DNA of 64,000 bases, taken from the NCBI GenBank assembly GCA_944989445.1, contig CALYLW010000495.1, positions 1 to 64,000 of the forward strand, in the 5' to 3' direction. Positions 15,101 to 27,889 of this stretch are shown here, piece after piece. The notes beneath the pieces are model-generated. The model did no database searches, was not told where the DNA came from, and worked only from the letters and a program-made list of their open reading frames with translations. A program made the translations under genes and the position numbers. This DNA is from Ampullaceana balthica. Its lineage: Eukaryota; Mollusca; Gastropoda; Lymnaeidae. Each line of letters starts with the position of its first letter. Position 1 is the first letter of the stretch.

Positions 15101-15740
15101 GATAAGAGCTAAAGTATCCCAATAGAGCGTGATGGTCTTATCGAGATATTCAAGCCGAGGTGGTAATGGAAATCAAGTGATAATGAAAATTTGCTTAAGA
15201 GAATTACACGACCGTCGATGGGCGCTAAGGTCTCCCTAAAAATCAAGAGGTAAAAAGAGCGTAAAATACGTAGGAAGATAGAAAAGGATCTAATAGGAAC
15301 GCAGCTCGACAATATCAGTAAAGAGGCACGATAAAAATAAAGGTCAGAGATGATTAAAGAGAGCATATAAAGATATCCGATCGAGCTAATGCCTTTGGTA
15401 TGTGATATGTGATAAGAAAGATCCACGTCAAAGGGGAACTTCAGACATAAATGAGGAGAGTTATAAAGGATCTACACTGAGAGCTCTTTATATTACAGGA
15501 GTCAGAATAAGAAGATGATGAGTGAGCTGTGAATGAGACGCGTTGTTGGATATGTATGGAGATACAAAAGAGTTTATGCTCATCGAATGAGATGCATTAT
15601 GTGCCTAAGGGATAGTGGCGTAGAGGTACTACATCTGGCTATAGGGTTGATGAGACTTGGTGTGATGTACCGCACTAATGCTACAATATATCAATGTTTC
15701 GAAGAAGTGATGCAATATGTGAGAGAGTTAGGATACAAGT
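9131..15740. other. Purine-rich AGAGAT-like noise block
   Basis: About 6.6 kb of A/G-rich sequence with a recurrent AGAGATA/GATAAGAG flavour but no exact period. It sits between two segments that mirror about 19,030 and about 18,960. On the right side only a short stretch near 19,000-19,035 lies there, and its reverse complement contains agagatatctataagtgag. This may be an expanded or miscalled short tandem repeat. No coding sequence is supported. Confidence 0.5.
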
Positions 15741-16600
15741 AAATTGGGGGTGTCACCGCATTCCTGACCGTAGCTTTACAGTGATTTATTGCCCTCTGGT
15801 CGTGGTCGTCATGGTATGAATGTATTCATGCCGCCTAGCGTTTACTCATTAAGTGTTCTGTCTGTGCTATCGTAACAAGGCTGGCGCTTTTGGACCGTGC
15901 ACTACGGTACCGTCGTATCGCACTGCTGTGCGGATCTATCACTGACCTGGTTGTCAGATTAGTCGATTGAAAGGGTGCTGCGTGATGCGGTGCGCCGTCG
16001 AGCGTCTTGATTAATATAGAATGGATGTATGGGCTCGCGGGGCAGGGAGAGCGTTTACACCGACACCGGAAAAAAAAACAACAAACACACAATGAAAAAC
16101 AAAAAAAACCCATAAACGACTAAAGGGTGGCCGATTCCAATCGAGCAACCAGCCAAAACACATAGGTTAGATGAACCGACGCGTCTCAAAGCTTAGTCCA
16201 GCGCCCTCATTCAAGGCGGGGCGGAGGAGGGAGCCTGCTGTTAGTGAACTTAGGGCGGCCGTGCTCGGCAGGGTATTATCTGAGCCGCCGGTTGGGGGGG
16301 CGGCGGGGAGGCTGGAATCTCAGGGTTTGCGTGTCCATGGATGTACATTCAGGAGCGTGCGCTCTGTGTTCGGGGAGGATGTGCGATAAAGTGCGGGGGA
16401 CTCAGGAGAGGGTCGCTTTTTTAGCTAAGCCGTGGGCGAGCCCGCGGGGCTGTGCGCCTGGGGTGAGGGGGGGTTCGTGGCCGACATGCGCCGCCGCCGC
16501 TCTGGTTCGGAGGGCCGGGAGGGGAGTTGAGCTGTAGGGGGCTCCGCGGTGCGGTGACTGATCGGGTGTATTATGTGGATATATACCCATGGGTGAGTTT
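15741..16600. other. Unassigned mixed-composition stretch in fold-back
   Basis: GC-richer, without a sustained ORF, RNA gene or recognised repeat. It falls inside the noisy inverted arm but I could not align it convincingly to the right arm. Treat it as unresolved sequence. Confidence 0.3.
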
Positions 16601-18840
16601 GTGTATTTTTGATAGTTTTTGTTTGTGGCGGGGATAGTGTTGTGTGTTTTGTTGCTTTGTGAGGGTGGGGTTGGTTGGGTTTGTTTTTGTTATTGGTTTA
16701 GCGTTATCTTATTTTAAATAATTATGGATAAGTTTCTGTTCGTTTTTGTTCTTCTCTCATAAGAATGGGCAGCAGTCACTTGTAGAGTTTTAATTTGAAT
16801 TCCTGTTATACCATGTGCTTCCTATGGCACCTATTGGAGAACATTTTATTGCGACTGTGAGCGATTAATGTTACACATGGAGACCCTATCCGACAATCGT
16901 ACGATTAGTATCATGAATTTAATTTGTCAAAATGGTAACGAAGAAAATTGACAATATATTTTTTACGCACTTTCCATATTGGAATAATTGCTTTCGCGCG
17001 TTCATTAATTTTTGATTGATATGTCTGTAACGCGTGATTCCTGCTACTCCCCTGAACCACATTACCAGATGTAGAGGGTTCGCGAAATTCCCAGATAGAG
17101 GCGTTCGCGGTCTATTGCAATTATTATATTGTTAAGGAGGTCTCAAGGATTTGGTGTTTTTTTTTTTTGCAAGGGCAATAAACTACCGGAAAGAGTTAAT
17201 GGATTTCCATGGTAAATAAATAAAACAAAAACGAAAATCATCAGTGATTTTGTTAATTTCTCGACACAACCATTTACAGCTATCGTCGTTGACCAAACGC
17301 CAAACGATTGTATTTTATTTTAGAACTAGTTGTGGAGACAGATAGAAATGTTGAAAAATCGCTTTTCATTCAACTCCCGTAATTGTAGCCAGCAATTTGT
17401 AGATAGCTATTGATTTGTTTTCTTTCTACACTATTTGATTTTTAAATGACTTTAAGTTATCTATAGAAGATAGTTAATGGGGTTTTCTCGCTTTGTGAAG
17501 GCTAAGGTTAGATTGGTGCTGGTGCACTATTATATTGACACATCATTGGTATTGTGTAGCGTTACAGAATTATGATTGAAATGACCTTTTAATGTAATCT
17601 AGAATGATTTCCCTTGTTATAAAACAAGTGGATATGATTTGTTGGAAATTGCGTTTAATCACTCTTTCGAGTTTTTCTTTACTTGTTTTATTTTATCACG
17701 AACACTGTACTTACTGGCGTAGGGTGGGGTTTAGCATGCATAATTTCAATGTGAAGTCAGTCATGAGTAAAAGTGAACATTATTCTATATCTATATATAT
17801 TGATAAAATATACTTAATATTTATATATTGATATATTCTATTATATTTATATATATATATATATAATATTTATTATTAATGAAAATTTTTATCAGTATCG
17901 TATTTTGCTATAGAATAATGTTCACTTTTAATCATGACTACTTCACATTGAAATTATGCATGCTAAACCCCACCCTACGCCAGTAGTAGGACAGTGTTCG
18001 TGATAAAATAAAACAAGTAATAAAAACTCGAAAGAGTATTTAAACGCAATTTCCAACAAATCATGTCCAATTGTTTTATACAAGGGAAATCATTCTAGAT
18101 TACATTAAAAGTAATTTCAAATCAGTAATTCTTACGCTACACAATACCAATGATGTGTCAATATAATGTGCACCATGCACCAATCTAACCTTAGCCTTCA
18201 CAAAGCGAGAAAACCCCATTAACTATCATTCTATATTACATTAAAGTCATTTAAAATCAATAGTTATGAAAGTAAACAAATCAATAGCTATCTACAAATT
18301 GCTGCTAAAATTACGGGAGTCGAATGAAAAGAGATTTTTCAAACATTCTTTCTCCAACATTGTTCTAAATATTATTAGCTATCGTTTGGCGTTTGTGTCA
18401 ACACGATAGCTGTTATGGTTGGCGAGAAATTAACAAAATACTGATATTTTTTCGTTTTTGTTTTATTATTTTCCAGGAAATCCATTAAATCTTTCCGGTA
18501 GTTTTTTGCCCTTGCACATCCTTGAGACCTCCTTAACATATTTGCAATAGACCCGAACCCTCTTCTGGGATGTCCGAACCCTCTATCTGGTATGGTTCAG
18601 GGGGAGTTGCAGGATCAAGCGTTACAGACATTTCAAATATATGAACGCAATTTTTCCAATAGGAAATTGCGTAAAAAATATATTTCATTTTTCTTTACCA
18701 TTTTGACAAATTAAATTCATGATACTAATCATTCGGAGGGTCTCATGTTAACATTAATCGACACTAATTAATGTTCTCTCGGTATAAATTCATCCTACAA
18801 TGACTGCTCCCTTCATTTGAACAAAAATCATAAATCTTAT
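16601..18840. repeat. Large palindrome, centre about 17,850
   Basis: Left arm about 16,700-17,830 and right arm about 17,890-18,840 are reverse complements. Near the centre, gaacattattctatat (about 17,778) pairs with atagaataatgttcac (about 17,912), with an AT-only loop between. The match stays good to about 1 kb (gcatgcataatttcaatgtg pairs with cacattgaaattatgcatgc) and then degrades leftwards. The right arm ends near 18,789 in a partial copy of the 72-bp satellite unit that dominates 23-28 kb. Confidence 0.85.
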
Positions 18841-19265
18841 AAAATAAATAAAGCTAAAAAAATTATTTTTAAAAACCATGTTTTAATAAGTGGACTAAAA
18901 AGAAGAAAATAATTTAAAATTTATAAGTTCAAGTACTTCTATTTAATATGACTAAAAACGTGGGGCGGGCGGTTATGAGGTTTAACATATGCGGTTCACT
19001 CATTCTCTCACTTATAGATATCTCTTTTGCCTTCTAAATTAGAAATCTTTAATTTTTATACCAAACACCCGCCCCACGTTTTTAGTCATATTAAATCGAA
19101 GTACTTGAACTTAAAAGTTTTAAATATTTTCTTCTTTTTAGTCCACTTATAAAAACTCAGTTTTTAAAAACAATTTGTTTACCTCTATTTATTTTATTCT
19201 TTTTAGTCCACTAATAAAAACGTGGTTTTTAAAAATATTTTTTCACCTCTATTTATTTTACCAAA
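18841..19265. repeat. Inverted-repeat element, TAGTCCACT family
   Basis: Sequence 18,850-18,975 is the inverse of 19,060-19,190. Both sides carry a G/C block (gtggggcggg / cccgccccac), the tatttaatatgactaaaaac motif and gtggactaaaaag. A third partial copy of the arm follows at 19,190-19,265. This looks like a fold-back or MITE-like element inserted after the partial 72-bp satellite unit. The superfamily was not recognised. Confidence 0.6.
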
Positions 19266-19794
19266 CACCTCATCAGCGCCCGCCCAACGTTTAATAACAA
19301 AGCGATGAGGTCAAGGGGTGAACTCGCCACGTGCAATTAAACTACGGCAGGCGGGTATAGATGCTTATATAAAGATAAAGTAAGAAATGCATTAATTTAA
19401 ATACGGTACATTCGATCGATCTGAAATTTTGATACAATGTATTGTCATCCAAGATCTATCTATCTGTGGTAAAATGTTCAGCTCTCTAGGACCATCAGAA
19501 GTAGTTTAATTTTACGTTGGCAAATTTGGAAAATTTGCGGACAGACAGACACGAAAGCAAGAATATAATAAAATATAGATAAACTAAAAAGTTCAATAAT
19601 TTATTAACGGTACATTTCATCGATCTGAAATTTTGATACAATACATTGTCATCCAAGATCTATCTGTGGTAACATTTGGTGATCTCTAGAATCATCCGAA
19701 GTGGTTTAATTTTACGTTGGCAGATTTGTAAAATTGTGGACAGACAAACAAACAATGCCACAGGAACGAAAGCGAGTTAATAAAAACGTGGTAA
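19266..19794. repeat. Two diverged copies of the GATCGATCTGAAATTT motif block
   Basis: At about 19,404 and 19,606 the sequence repeats a block with a cgatctgaaattttgataca core, then acattgtcatccaagatct and tggtttaattttacgttggc. It is about 200 bp per copy and related to the 530-bp repeats that follow. No coding potential was seen. Confidence 0.6.
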
Positions 19795-21356
19795 ATAAAA
19801 CAAACCCGTAAAAACAAAGTTTTTGACTATAAATCCCTTATATATGAGACATAACTAACAGTATTGATTATTTTCAAACATTTACAGACTGAATCTGTCT
19901 TAACTCAACTTTGCATCATAACCCTAGTGGGGGGGTGTGGGGTGAGAGGGGAAAAGTCTGGTCACCGATTCGCTTGACCGAGCTCAGAGTGACACGTAAA
20001 ATGTAAACAAAAGCGCCCGTCGTTTCGTTGGGTCGCCTCAATGCGTCAGCTCAAAATTTCACGTGGGAAAAAAACAATAACAAACGTGAATTTAAATTAC
20101 ATACCTCATATAAGGATAAACTAAAAATGCATTAATTTAATTACGGTACGTTCGATCGATCTGAAATTTTGATACGATGCATTGTTAGGTTAGACGGGTC
20201 CGTGTGCCAAATTTCAGTTCGATCGGATCATGGGAAGTGGGTCATTTTGGACTTTTGTTTTTCCGCCAGCCGAGCCCATGAGAGAGATGATGAGACGGCC
20301 GCGAAGTTAATATAAGGGATTTAATAAAACAAACCCGTAAAAACAAAGTTTTTGACTATAAATCCCTTATATATGAGACATAACTAACAGTATTGATTAT
20401 TTTCAAACATTTACAGACTGAATCTGTCTTAACTCAACTTTGCATCATAACCCTAGTGGGGGGGAGGGGTGGGTGGGGGGGGAGAGGGGAAAAGTCTGGT
20501 CACCGATTCGCTTGACCGAGCTCAGAGTGACACGTAAAATGTAAACAAAAGCGCCCGTCGCTTCGTTGGGTCGCCTCAATGCGTCAGCTCAAAATTTCAC
20601 GTGGGAAAAAAACAATAACAAACAGTGAATTTAAATTACATACCTCATATAAGGATAAACTAAAAATGCATTAATTTAATTACGGTACGTTCGATCGATC
20701 TGAAATTTTGATACGATGCATTGTTAGGTTCGACGGGTCCGTGTGCCAAATTTCAGTTCGATCGGATCAAGGGAAGTGGGTCATTTTCGACTTTTGTTTT
20801 TCCGCCCGCCGAGTCCATGAGAGAGATGATGAGACGGCCGCGAAGTTAATATAAGGGATTTAATAAAACAACCCGTAAAAACAAAGTTTTTGACTATAAA
20901 TCCCTTATATATGAGACATAACTAACAGTATTGATTATTTTCAAACATTTACAGACTGAATCTGTCTTAACTCAACTTTGCATCATAACCCTAGTGGGGG
21001 GGGGAGGGGTGGGTGGGGGGGAGAGGGGAAAAGTCTGGTCACCGATTCGCTTGACCGAGCTCAGAGTGACACGTAAAATGTAAACAAAAGCGCCCGTCGC
21101 TTCGTTGGGTCGCCTCCATGCGTCAGCTCAAAATTTCACGTGGCAAAAAAACAATAACAAATCGTGAATTTAAATTACATACCTCATATAAGGATAAACT
21201 AAAAATGCATTAATTTAATTACGTTACGTTCGATCGATCTGAAATTTTGATACGATGCATTGTTAGGTCAGAAGGGTCCGTGTGCCAAATTTCAGTTCGA
21301 TCGGATCATGGGAAGTGGGTCATTTTTGACTTCTGTTTTTCCGCCCGCCAAGCCCA

Positions 21357-21387
<31 letters not shown>

Positions 21388-21851
21388 CGGCCGCGAAGTT
21401 AATATAAGGGATTTAATAAAACAAACCCGTAAAAACAAAGTTTTTGACTATAAATCCCTTATATTTGAGACATAACTAACAGTAGTGATTATTTTTAAAC
21501 ATTTACAGACTGACACTGAGTGATGTCCCTTGTCTTTAATAAATGGGGGTGGGATGTGAGGGGGTGTCGGCACGACGGTCGTAGTCAACATGACGGTCGG
21601 CGTCAACTCAAACTCACGTGGAACTGTAATTTTAAAAAAAATAACAAACAGTGAATTTTGAATTACATACCTCATATAAGGATAAACTAAAAATGCATTA
21701 ATTTATTTATGGTACGTTCGATCGATCTGAAATTTTGATACGATGCATTGTTAGGTTCGACGGGTCCGTGTGCCAAATTTCAGTTTGATCGGATCATGGG
21801 AAATGGGTCATTTTTACTTCTGTTTTTCCGCCCGCCGAGCCCAAGACAGAC

Positions 21852-21923
<72 letters not shown>

Positions 21924-22020
21924 GCCGGTGAAGTTAATATAAGGGATTTAAATAAAACAAACCCGTAAAAACAAAGTTTTTGACTATAAATCCCTTATAT
22001 ATGAGACATTACTAACAGTA
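19795..22020 (+). repeat. Tandem array of about 530-560 bp units with GA microsatellites
   Basis: Near-identical units recur: the cccgtaaaaacaaagttttt motif appears at about 19,806, 20,333, 20,870, 21,427 and 21,960. Each unit contains a poly-G patch after ccctag, the caccgattcgcttgaccg block, the tcgatcgatctgaaattttg block and gtgccaaatttcag, and ends in aagttaatataaggg. Later units carry a (GA)n tract of growing length just before the end. The 60-70 aa ORFs in these units are translated GA repeats (RERERE) and are not genes. It resembles a tandemly amplified non-autonomous element, superfamily unknown. Confidence 0.75.
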
Positions 22021-22079
22021 GTGATTATTTTTAAATCCCTTATATTAACTTCACCGGCGTCTCTCTCTCTCTCTCCCTT

Positions 22080-22156
<77 letters not shown>

Positions 22157-22655
22157 GTCTGTCTTGGGCTCGGCGGGCGGAAAAACAGAAGTCAAAAATG
22201 ACCCACTTCCCATGATCCGATCAAACTGAAATTTGGCACACGGACCCGTCAAACCTAACAATGCATCGTATCAAAATTTCAGATCGATCGAACGTACCAT
22301 AATTAAATTAATGCATTTTTAGTTTATCCTTATATGAGGTATGTAATTTAAATTCACGATTTGTTATTGTTTTTTTGCCACGTGAAAGTTTGAGCATTGA
22401 GGCGACCCAACGAAACGACGGTGCGCTTTTGTTTACATTTTACGTGTCACTCTGAGCTCGGTCAAGCGAATCGGTGACCAGACTTTTCCCCTCTCCCCCT
22501 CCCACCCACCCCTCCCCCCTAGGGTTATGAAGCAAACTTGTGTTAAGACAGATTCAGTCTGTAAATGTTTGAAAATAATCAATACTGTTAGTTATGTCTC
22601 ATATATAAGGGATTTATAGTCAAAAACTTTGTTTTTACGGGTTTCTTTTATTAAA
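22021..22655 (-). repeat. Inverted copy of the 530-bp repeat unit
   Basis: The same unit as at 19,795-22,020, in reverse orientation. It starts with the ttaacttcaccggcgtc edge, then a CT tract of about 100 bp, the cgggcgggaaaaac-type junction, the tcaaaatttcagatcgatcg block and the C-rich patch, ending near acgggtttcttttat. Together with the upstream direct copies it forms a head-to-head GA/CT palindrome around 22,030. Confidence 0.75.
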
Positions 22656-23001
22656 CATTTACAGACTGACACTGAGTGATGTCCCTTGTCTTTAATAAAT
22701 GGGGGTGGGATGTGAGGGGGTGTCGGCACGACGGTCGTCGTCAACACGACGGTCGGCGTCAACTCAAACTCACGTGGAACTGGAATTTAAAAAAAAACAG
22801 TGAATTTTGAATTACATACCTCATATAAGGATAAACTAAAAATGCATTAATTTAATTATGGTACGTTCGATCGATCTGAAATTTTGATACGATGCATTGT
22901 TAGGTTCGACGGGTCCGTGTGCCAAATTTCAGTTTGATCGGATCATGGGAAATGGGTCATTTTTGACTTCTGTTTTTCCGCCCGCCGAGCCCAAGACACA
23001 C

Positions 23002-23081
<80 letters not shown>

Positions 23082-23105
23082 GCCGGTGAAGTTAATATAA
23101 GGGAT
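22656..23105 (+). repeat. Last direct copy of the 530-bp family
   Basis: Begins at the catttacagactgacactga variant seen also near 21,500, then the gatcgatctgaaattttg block (about 22,868) and a (GA)n run from about 23,003, and ends at aagttaatataagggattta. Immediately after it the 72-bp satellite starts. Confidence 0.7.
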
Positions 23106-23124
23106 TTAAAAAGCAACTATTACC

Positions 23125-26100
23125 TTCATCCTACAATGACTGCTTCCCTAACTTGAACAAACATCTTTAATCCTATATGTGAACGCACTTATAACCTTCA
23201 TCCTACAATGACTGCTTCCCTAACTTGAACAAACATCTTTAATCCTATATGTGAAAGCACTTATAACCTTCATCCTACAATGACTGCTTCCCTAACTTGA
23301 ACAAACATCTTTAATCCTATATGTGAAAGCACTTACAACCTTCATCCTACAATGACTGCTTCCCTAACTTGAACAAACATCTTTAATCCTATATGTGAAC
23401 GCACTTATAACCTTCATCCTACAATGACTGCTTCCCTAACTTGAACAAACATCTTTAATCCTATATGTGAAAGCACTTACAACCTTCATCCTACAATGAC
23501 TGCTTCCCTAACTTGAACAAACATCTTTAATCCTATATGTGAACGCACTTATAACCTTCATCCTACAATGACTGCTTCCCTAACTTGAACAAACATCTTT
23601 AATCCTATATGTGAACGCACTTATAACCTTCATCCTACAATGACTGCTTCCCTAACTTGAACAAACATCTTTAATCCTATATGTGAACGCACTTATAACC
23701 TTCATCCTACAATGACTGCTTCCCTAACTTGAACAAACATCTTTAATCCTATATGTGAACGCACTTATAACCTTCATCCTACAATGACTGCTTCCCTAAC
23801 TTGAACAAACATCTTTAATCCTATATGTGAACGCACTTATAACCTTCATCCTACAATGACTGCTTCCCTAACTTGAACAAACATCTTTAATCCTATATGT
23901 GAACGCACTTATAACCTTCATCCTACAATGACTGCTTCCCTAACTTGAACAAACATCTTTAATCCTATATGTGAACGCACTTATAACCTTCATCCTACAA
24001 TGACTGCTTCCCTAACTTGAACAAACATCTTTAATCCTATATGTGAAAGCACTTATAACCTTCATCCTACAATGACTGCTTCCCTAACTTGAACAAACAT
24101 CTTTAATCCTATATGTGAACGCACTTATAACCTTCATCCTACAATGACTGCTTCCCTAACTTGAACAAACATCTTTAATCCTATATGTGAAAGCACTTAT
24201 AACCTTCATCCTACAATGACTGCTTCCCTAACTTGAACAAACATCTTTAATCCTATATGTGAAAGCACTTATAACCTTCATCCTACAATGACTGCTTCCC
24301 TAACTTGAACAAACATCTTTAATCCTATATGTGAACGCACTTATAACCTTCATCCTACAATGACTGCTTCCCTAACTTGAACAAACATCTTTAATCCTAT
24401 ATGTGAACGCACTTATAACCTTCATCCTACAATGACTGCTTCCCTAACTTGAACAAACATCTTTAATCCTATATGTGAACGCACTTATAACCTTCATCCT
24501 ACAATGACTGCTTCCCTAACTTGAACAAACATCTTTAATCCTATATGTGAACGCACTTATAACCTTCATCCTACAATGACTGCTTCCCTAACTTGAACAA
24601 ACATCTTTAATCCTATATGTGAAAGCACTTACAACCTTCATCCTACAATGACTGCTTCCCTAACTTGAACAAACATCTTTAATCCTATATGTGAACGCAC
24701 TTATAACCTTCATCCTACAATGACTGCTTCCCTAACTTGAACAAACATCTATAATCCTATATGTGAACGCACTTATAACCTTCATCCTACAATGACTGCT
24801 TCCCTAACTTGAACAAACATCTTTAATCCTATATGTGAACGCACTTATAACCTTCATCCTACAATGACTGCTTCCCTAACTTGAACAAACATCTTTAATC
24901 CTATATGTGAAAGCACTTATAACCTTCATCCTACAATGACTGCTTCCCTAACTTGAACAAACATCTTTAATCCTATATGTGAACGCACTTATAACCTTCA
25001 TCCTACAATGACTGCTTCCCTAACTTGAACAAACATCTTTAATCCTATATGTGAAAGCACTTATAACCTTCATCCTACAATGACTGCTTCCCTAACTTGA
25101 ACAAACATCTTTAATCCTATATGTGAACGCACTTATAACCTTCATCCTACAATGACTGCTTCCCTAACTTGAACAAACATCTTTAATCCTATATGTGAAA
25201 GCACTTATAACCTTCATCCTACAATGACTGCTTCCCTAACTTGAACAAACATCTTTAATCCTATATGTGAAAGCACTTATAACCTTCATCCTACAATGAC
25301 TGCTTCCCTAACTTGAACAAACATCTTTAATCCTATATGTGAAACGCACTTATAACCTTCATCCTACAATGACTGCTTCCCTAACTTGAACAAACATCTT
25401 TAATCCTATATGTGAACGCACTTATAACCTTCATCCTACAATGACTGCTTCCCTAACTTGAACAAACATCTTTAATCCTATATGTGAACGCACTTATAAC
25501 CTTCATCCTACAATGACTGCTTCCCTAACTTGAACAAACATCTTTAATCCTATATGTGAACGCACTTATAACCTTCATCCTACAATGACTGCTTCCCTAA
25601 CTTGAACAAACATCTTTAATCCTATATGTGAACGCAATTATAACCTTCATCCTACAATGACTGCTTCCCTAACTTGAACAAACATCTTTAATCCTATATG
25701 TGAACGCACTTATAACCTTCATCCTACAATGACTGCTTCCCTAACTTGAACAAACATCTTTAATCCTATATGTGAAAGCACTTATAACCTTCATCCTACA
25801 ATGACTGCTTCCCTAACTTGAACAAACATCTTTAATCCTATATGTGAACGCACTTATAACCTTCATCCTACAATGACTGCTTCCCTAACTTGAACAAACA
25901 TCTTTAATCCTATATGTGAAAGCACTTATAACCTTCATCCTACAATGACTGCTTCCCTAACTTGAACAAACATCTTTAATCCTATATGTGAACGCACTTA
26001 TAACCTTCATCCTACAATGACTGCTTCCCTCACTTGAACAAACATCTTTAATCCTATATGTGAACGCACTTATAACCTTCATCCTACAATGACTGCTTCC

Positions 26101-27889
26101 CTAACTTGAACAAACATCTTTAATCCTATATGTGAAAGCACTTATAACCTTCATCCTACAATGACTGCTTCCCTAACTTGAACAAACATCTTTAATCCTT
26201 TATGTGAACGCACTTATAACCTTCATCCTACAATGACTGCTTCCCTAACTTGAACAAACATCTTTAATCCTATATGTGAACGCACTTATAACCTTCATCC
26301 TACAATGACTGCTTCCCTCACTTGAACAAACATCTTTAATCCTATATGTGAAAGCACTTATAACCTTCATCCTACAATGACTGCTTCCCTCACTTGAACA
26401 AACATCTTTAATCCTATATGTTAACGCACTTACAACCTTCATCCTAAAATGACTGCTTCCCTAACTTGAACAAACATCTTTAATCCTATATGAGAAAGCA
26501 CTTATAACCTTCATCCTACAATGACTGCTTCCCTCACTTGAACAAACATCTTTAATCCTATATGTGAACGCACTTATAACCTTCATCCTACAATGACTGC
26601 TTCCCTAACTTGAACAAACATCTTTAATCCTATATGTGAACGCACTTATAACCTTCATCCTACAATGACTGCTTCCCTAACTTGAACAAACATCTTTAAT
26701 CCTATATGTGAACGCACTTATAACCTTCATCCTACAATGACTGCTTCCCTAACTTGAACAAACATCTTTAATCCTATATGTGAAAGCACTTAAAACCTTC
26801 ATCCTACAATGACTGCTTCCCTCACTTGAACAAACATCTTTAATCCTATATGTGAACGCACTTATAACCTTCATCCTACAATGACTGCTTCCCTCACTTG
26901 AACAAACATCTTTAATCCTTTATGTGAACGCACTTATAACCTTCATCCTACAATGACTGCTTCCCTAACTTGAACAAACATCTTTAATCCTATATGTGAA
27001 CGCACTTATAACCTTCATCCTACAATGACTGCTTCCCTAACTTGAACAAACATCTTTAATCCTATATGTGAACGCACTTATAACCTTCATCCTACAATGA
27101 CTGCTTCCCTAACTTGAACAAACATCTTTAATCCTATATGTGAACGCACTTATAACCTTCATCCTACAATGACTGCTTCCCTAACTTGAACAAACATCTT
27201 TAATCCTATATGTGAACGCACTTATAACCTTCATCCTACAATGACTGCTTCCCTAACTTGAACAAACATCTTTAATCCTATATGTGAAAGCACTTACAAC
27301 CTTCATCCTACAATGACTGCTTCCCTCACTTGAACAAACATCTTTAATCCTTTATGTGAACGCACTTATAACCTTCATCCTACAATGACTATTTCCCTAA
27401 CTTGAACAAACATCTTTAATCCTATATGTGAAAGCACTTATAACCTTCATCCTACAATGACTGCTTCCCTCACTTGAGCAAACATCTTTAATCCTATATG
27501 TGAAAGCACTTACAACCTTCATCCTACAATGACTCCTTCCCTAACTTGAACAAACATCTTTAATCCTATATGTGAACGCACTTATAACCTTCATCCTACA
27601 ATGACTGCTTCCCTAACTTGAACAAACATCTTTAATCCTATATGTGAAAGCACTTACAACCTTCATCCTACAATGACTGCTTCCCTCACTTGAACAAACA
27701 TCTTTAATACTATATGTGAACGCACTTATAACCTTCATCCTACAATGACTGCTTCCCTCACTTGAACAAACATCTTTAATCCTATATGTGAAAGCACTTA
27801 TAACCTTCATCCTACAAATGACTGCTTCCCTAACTTGAACAAACATCTTTAATCCTATATGTGAAAGCACTTACAACCTTCATCCTACA
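23125..27889. repeat. 72-bp satellite, about 66 copies
   Basis: Perfectly phased 72-bp units beginning ttcatcctacaatgactgct and ending gcacttataacc. Most copies differ only at a few positions (gaacgc/gaaagc, ttataa/ttacaa, ctaactt/ctcactt, rare single-base indels at about 25,344 and 27,813). Divergence rises toward the 3' end. The last unit changes to cctacag and runs directly into the 70-bp array. The short minus-strand ORFs are repeat translation (VSAFTYRIKDVCSSEG) and are not supported as protein. A diverged partial unit also lies at about 18,789, so the 4.3 kb between may be an insertion. Confidence 0.95.

Noticed and set aside
9134..15742. Minus-strand ORFs rich in Leu, Ser and Ile
   Set aside because: Expected by chance from purine-rich sequence read on the other strand; no conserved motif.
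21260..23100. ORFs with FQFDRIMGSGSF and RERERE tails
   Set aside because: Translations of the 530-bp repeat and its GA microsatellite; they occur in both orientations and copy number follows the repeat.
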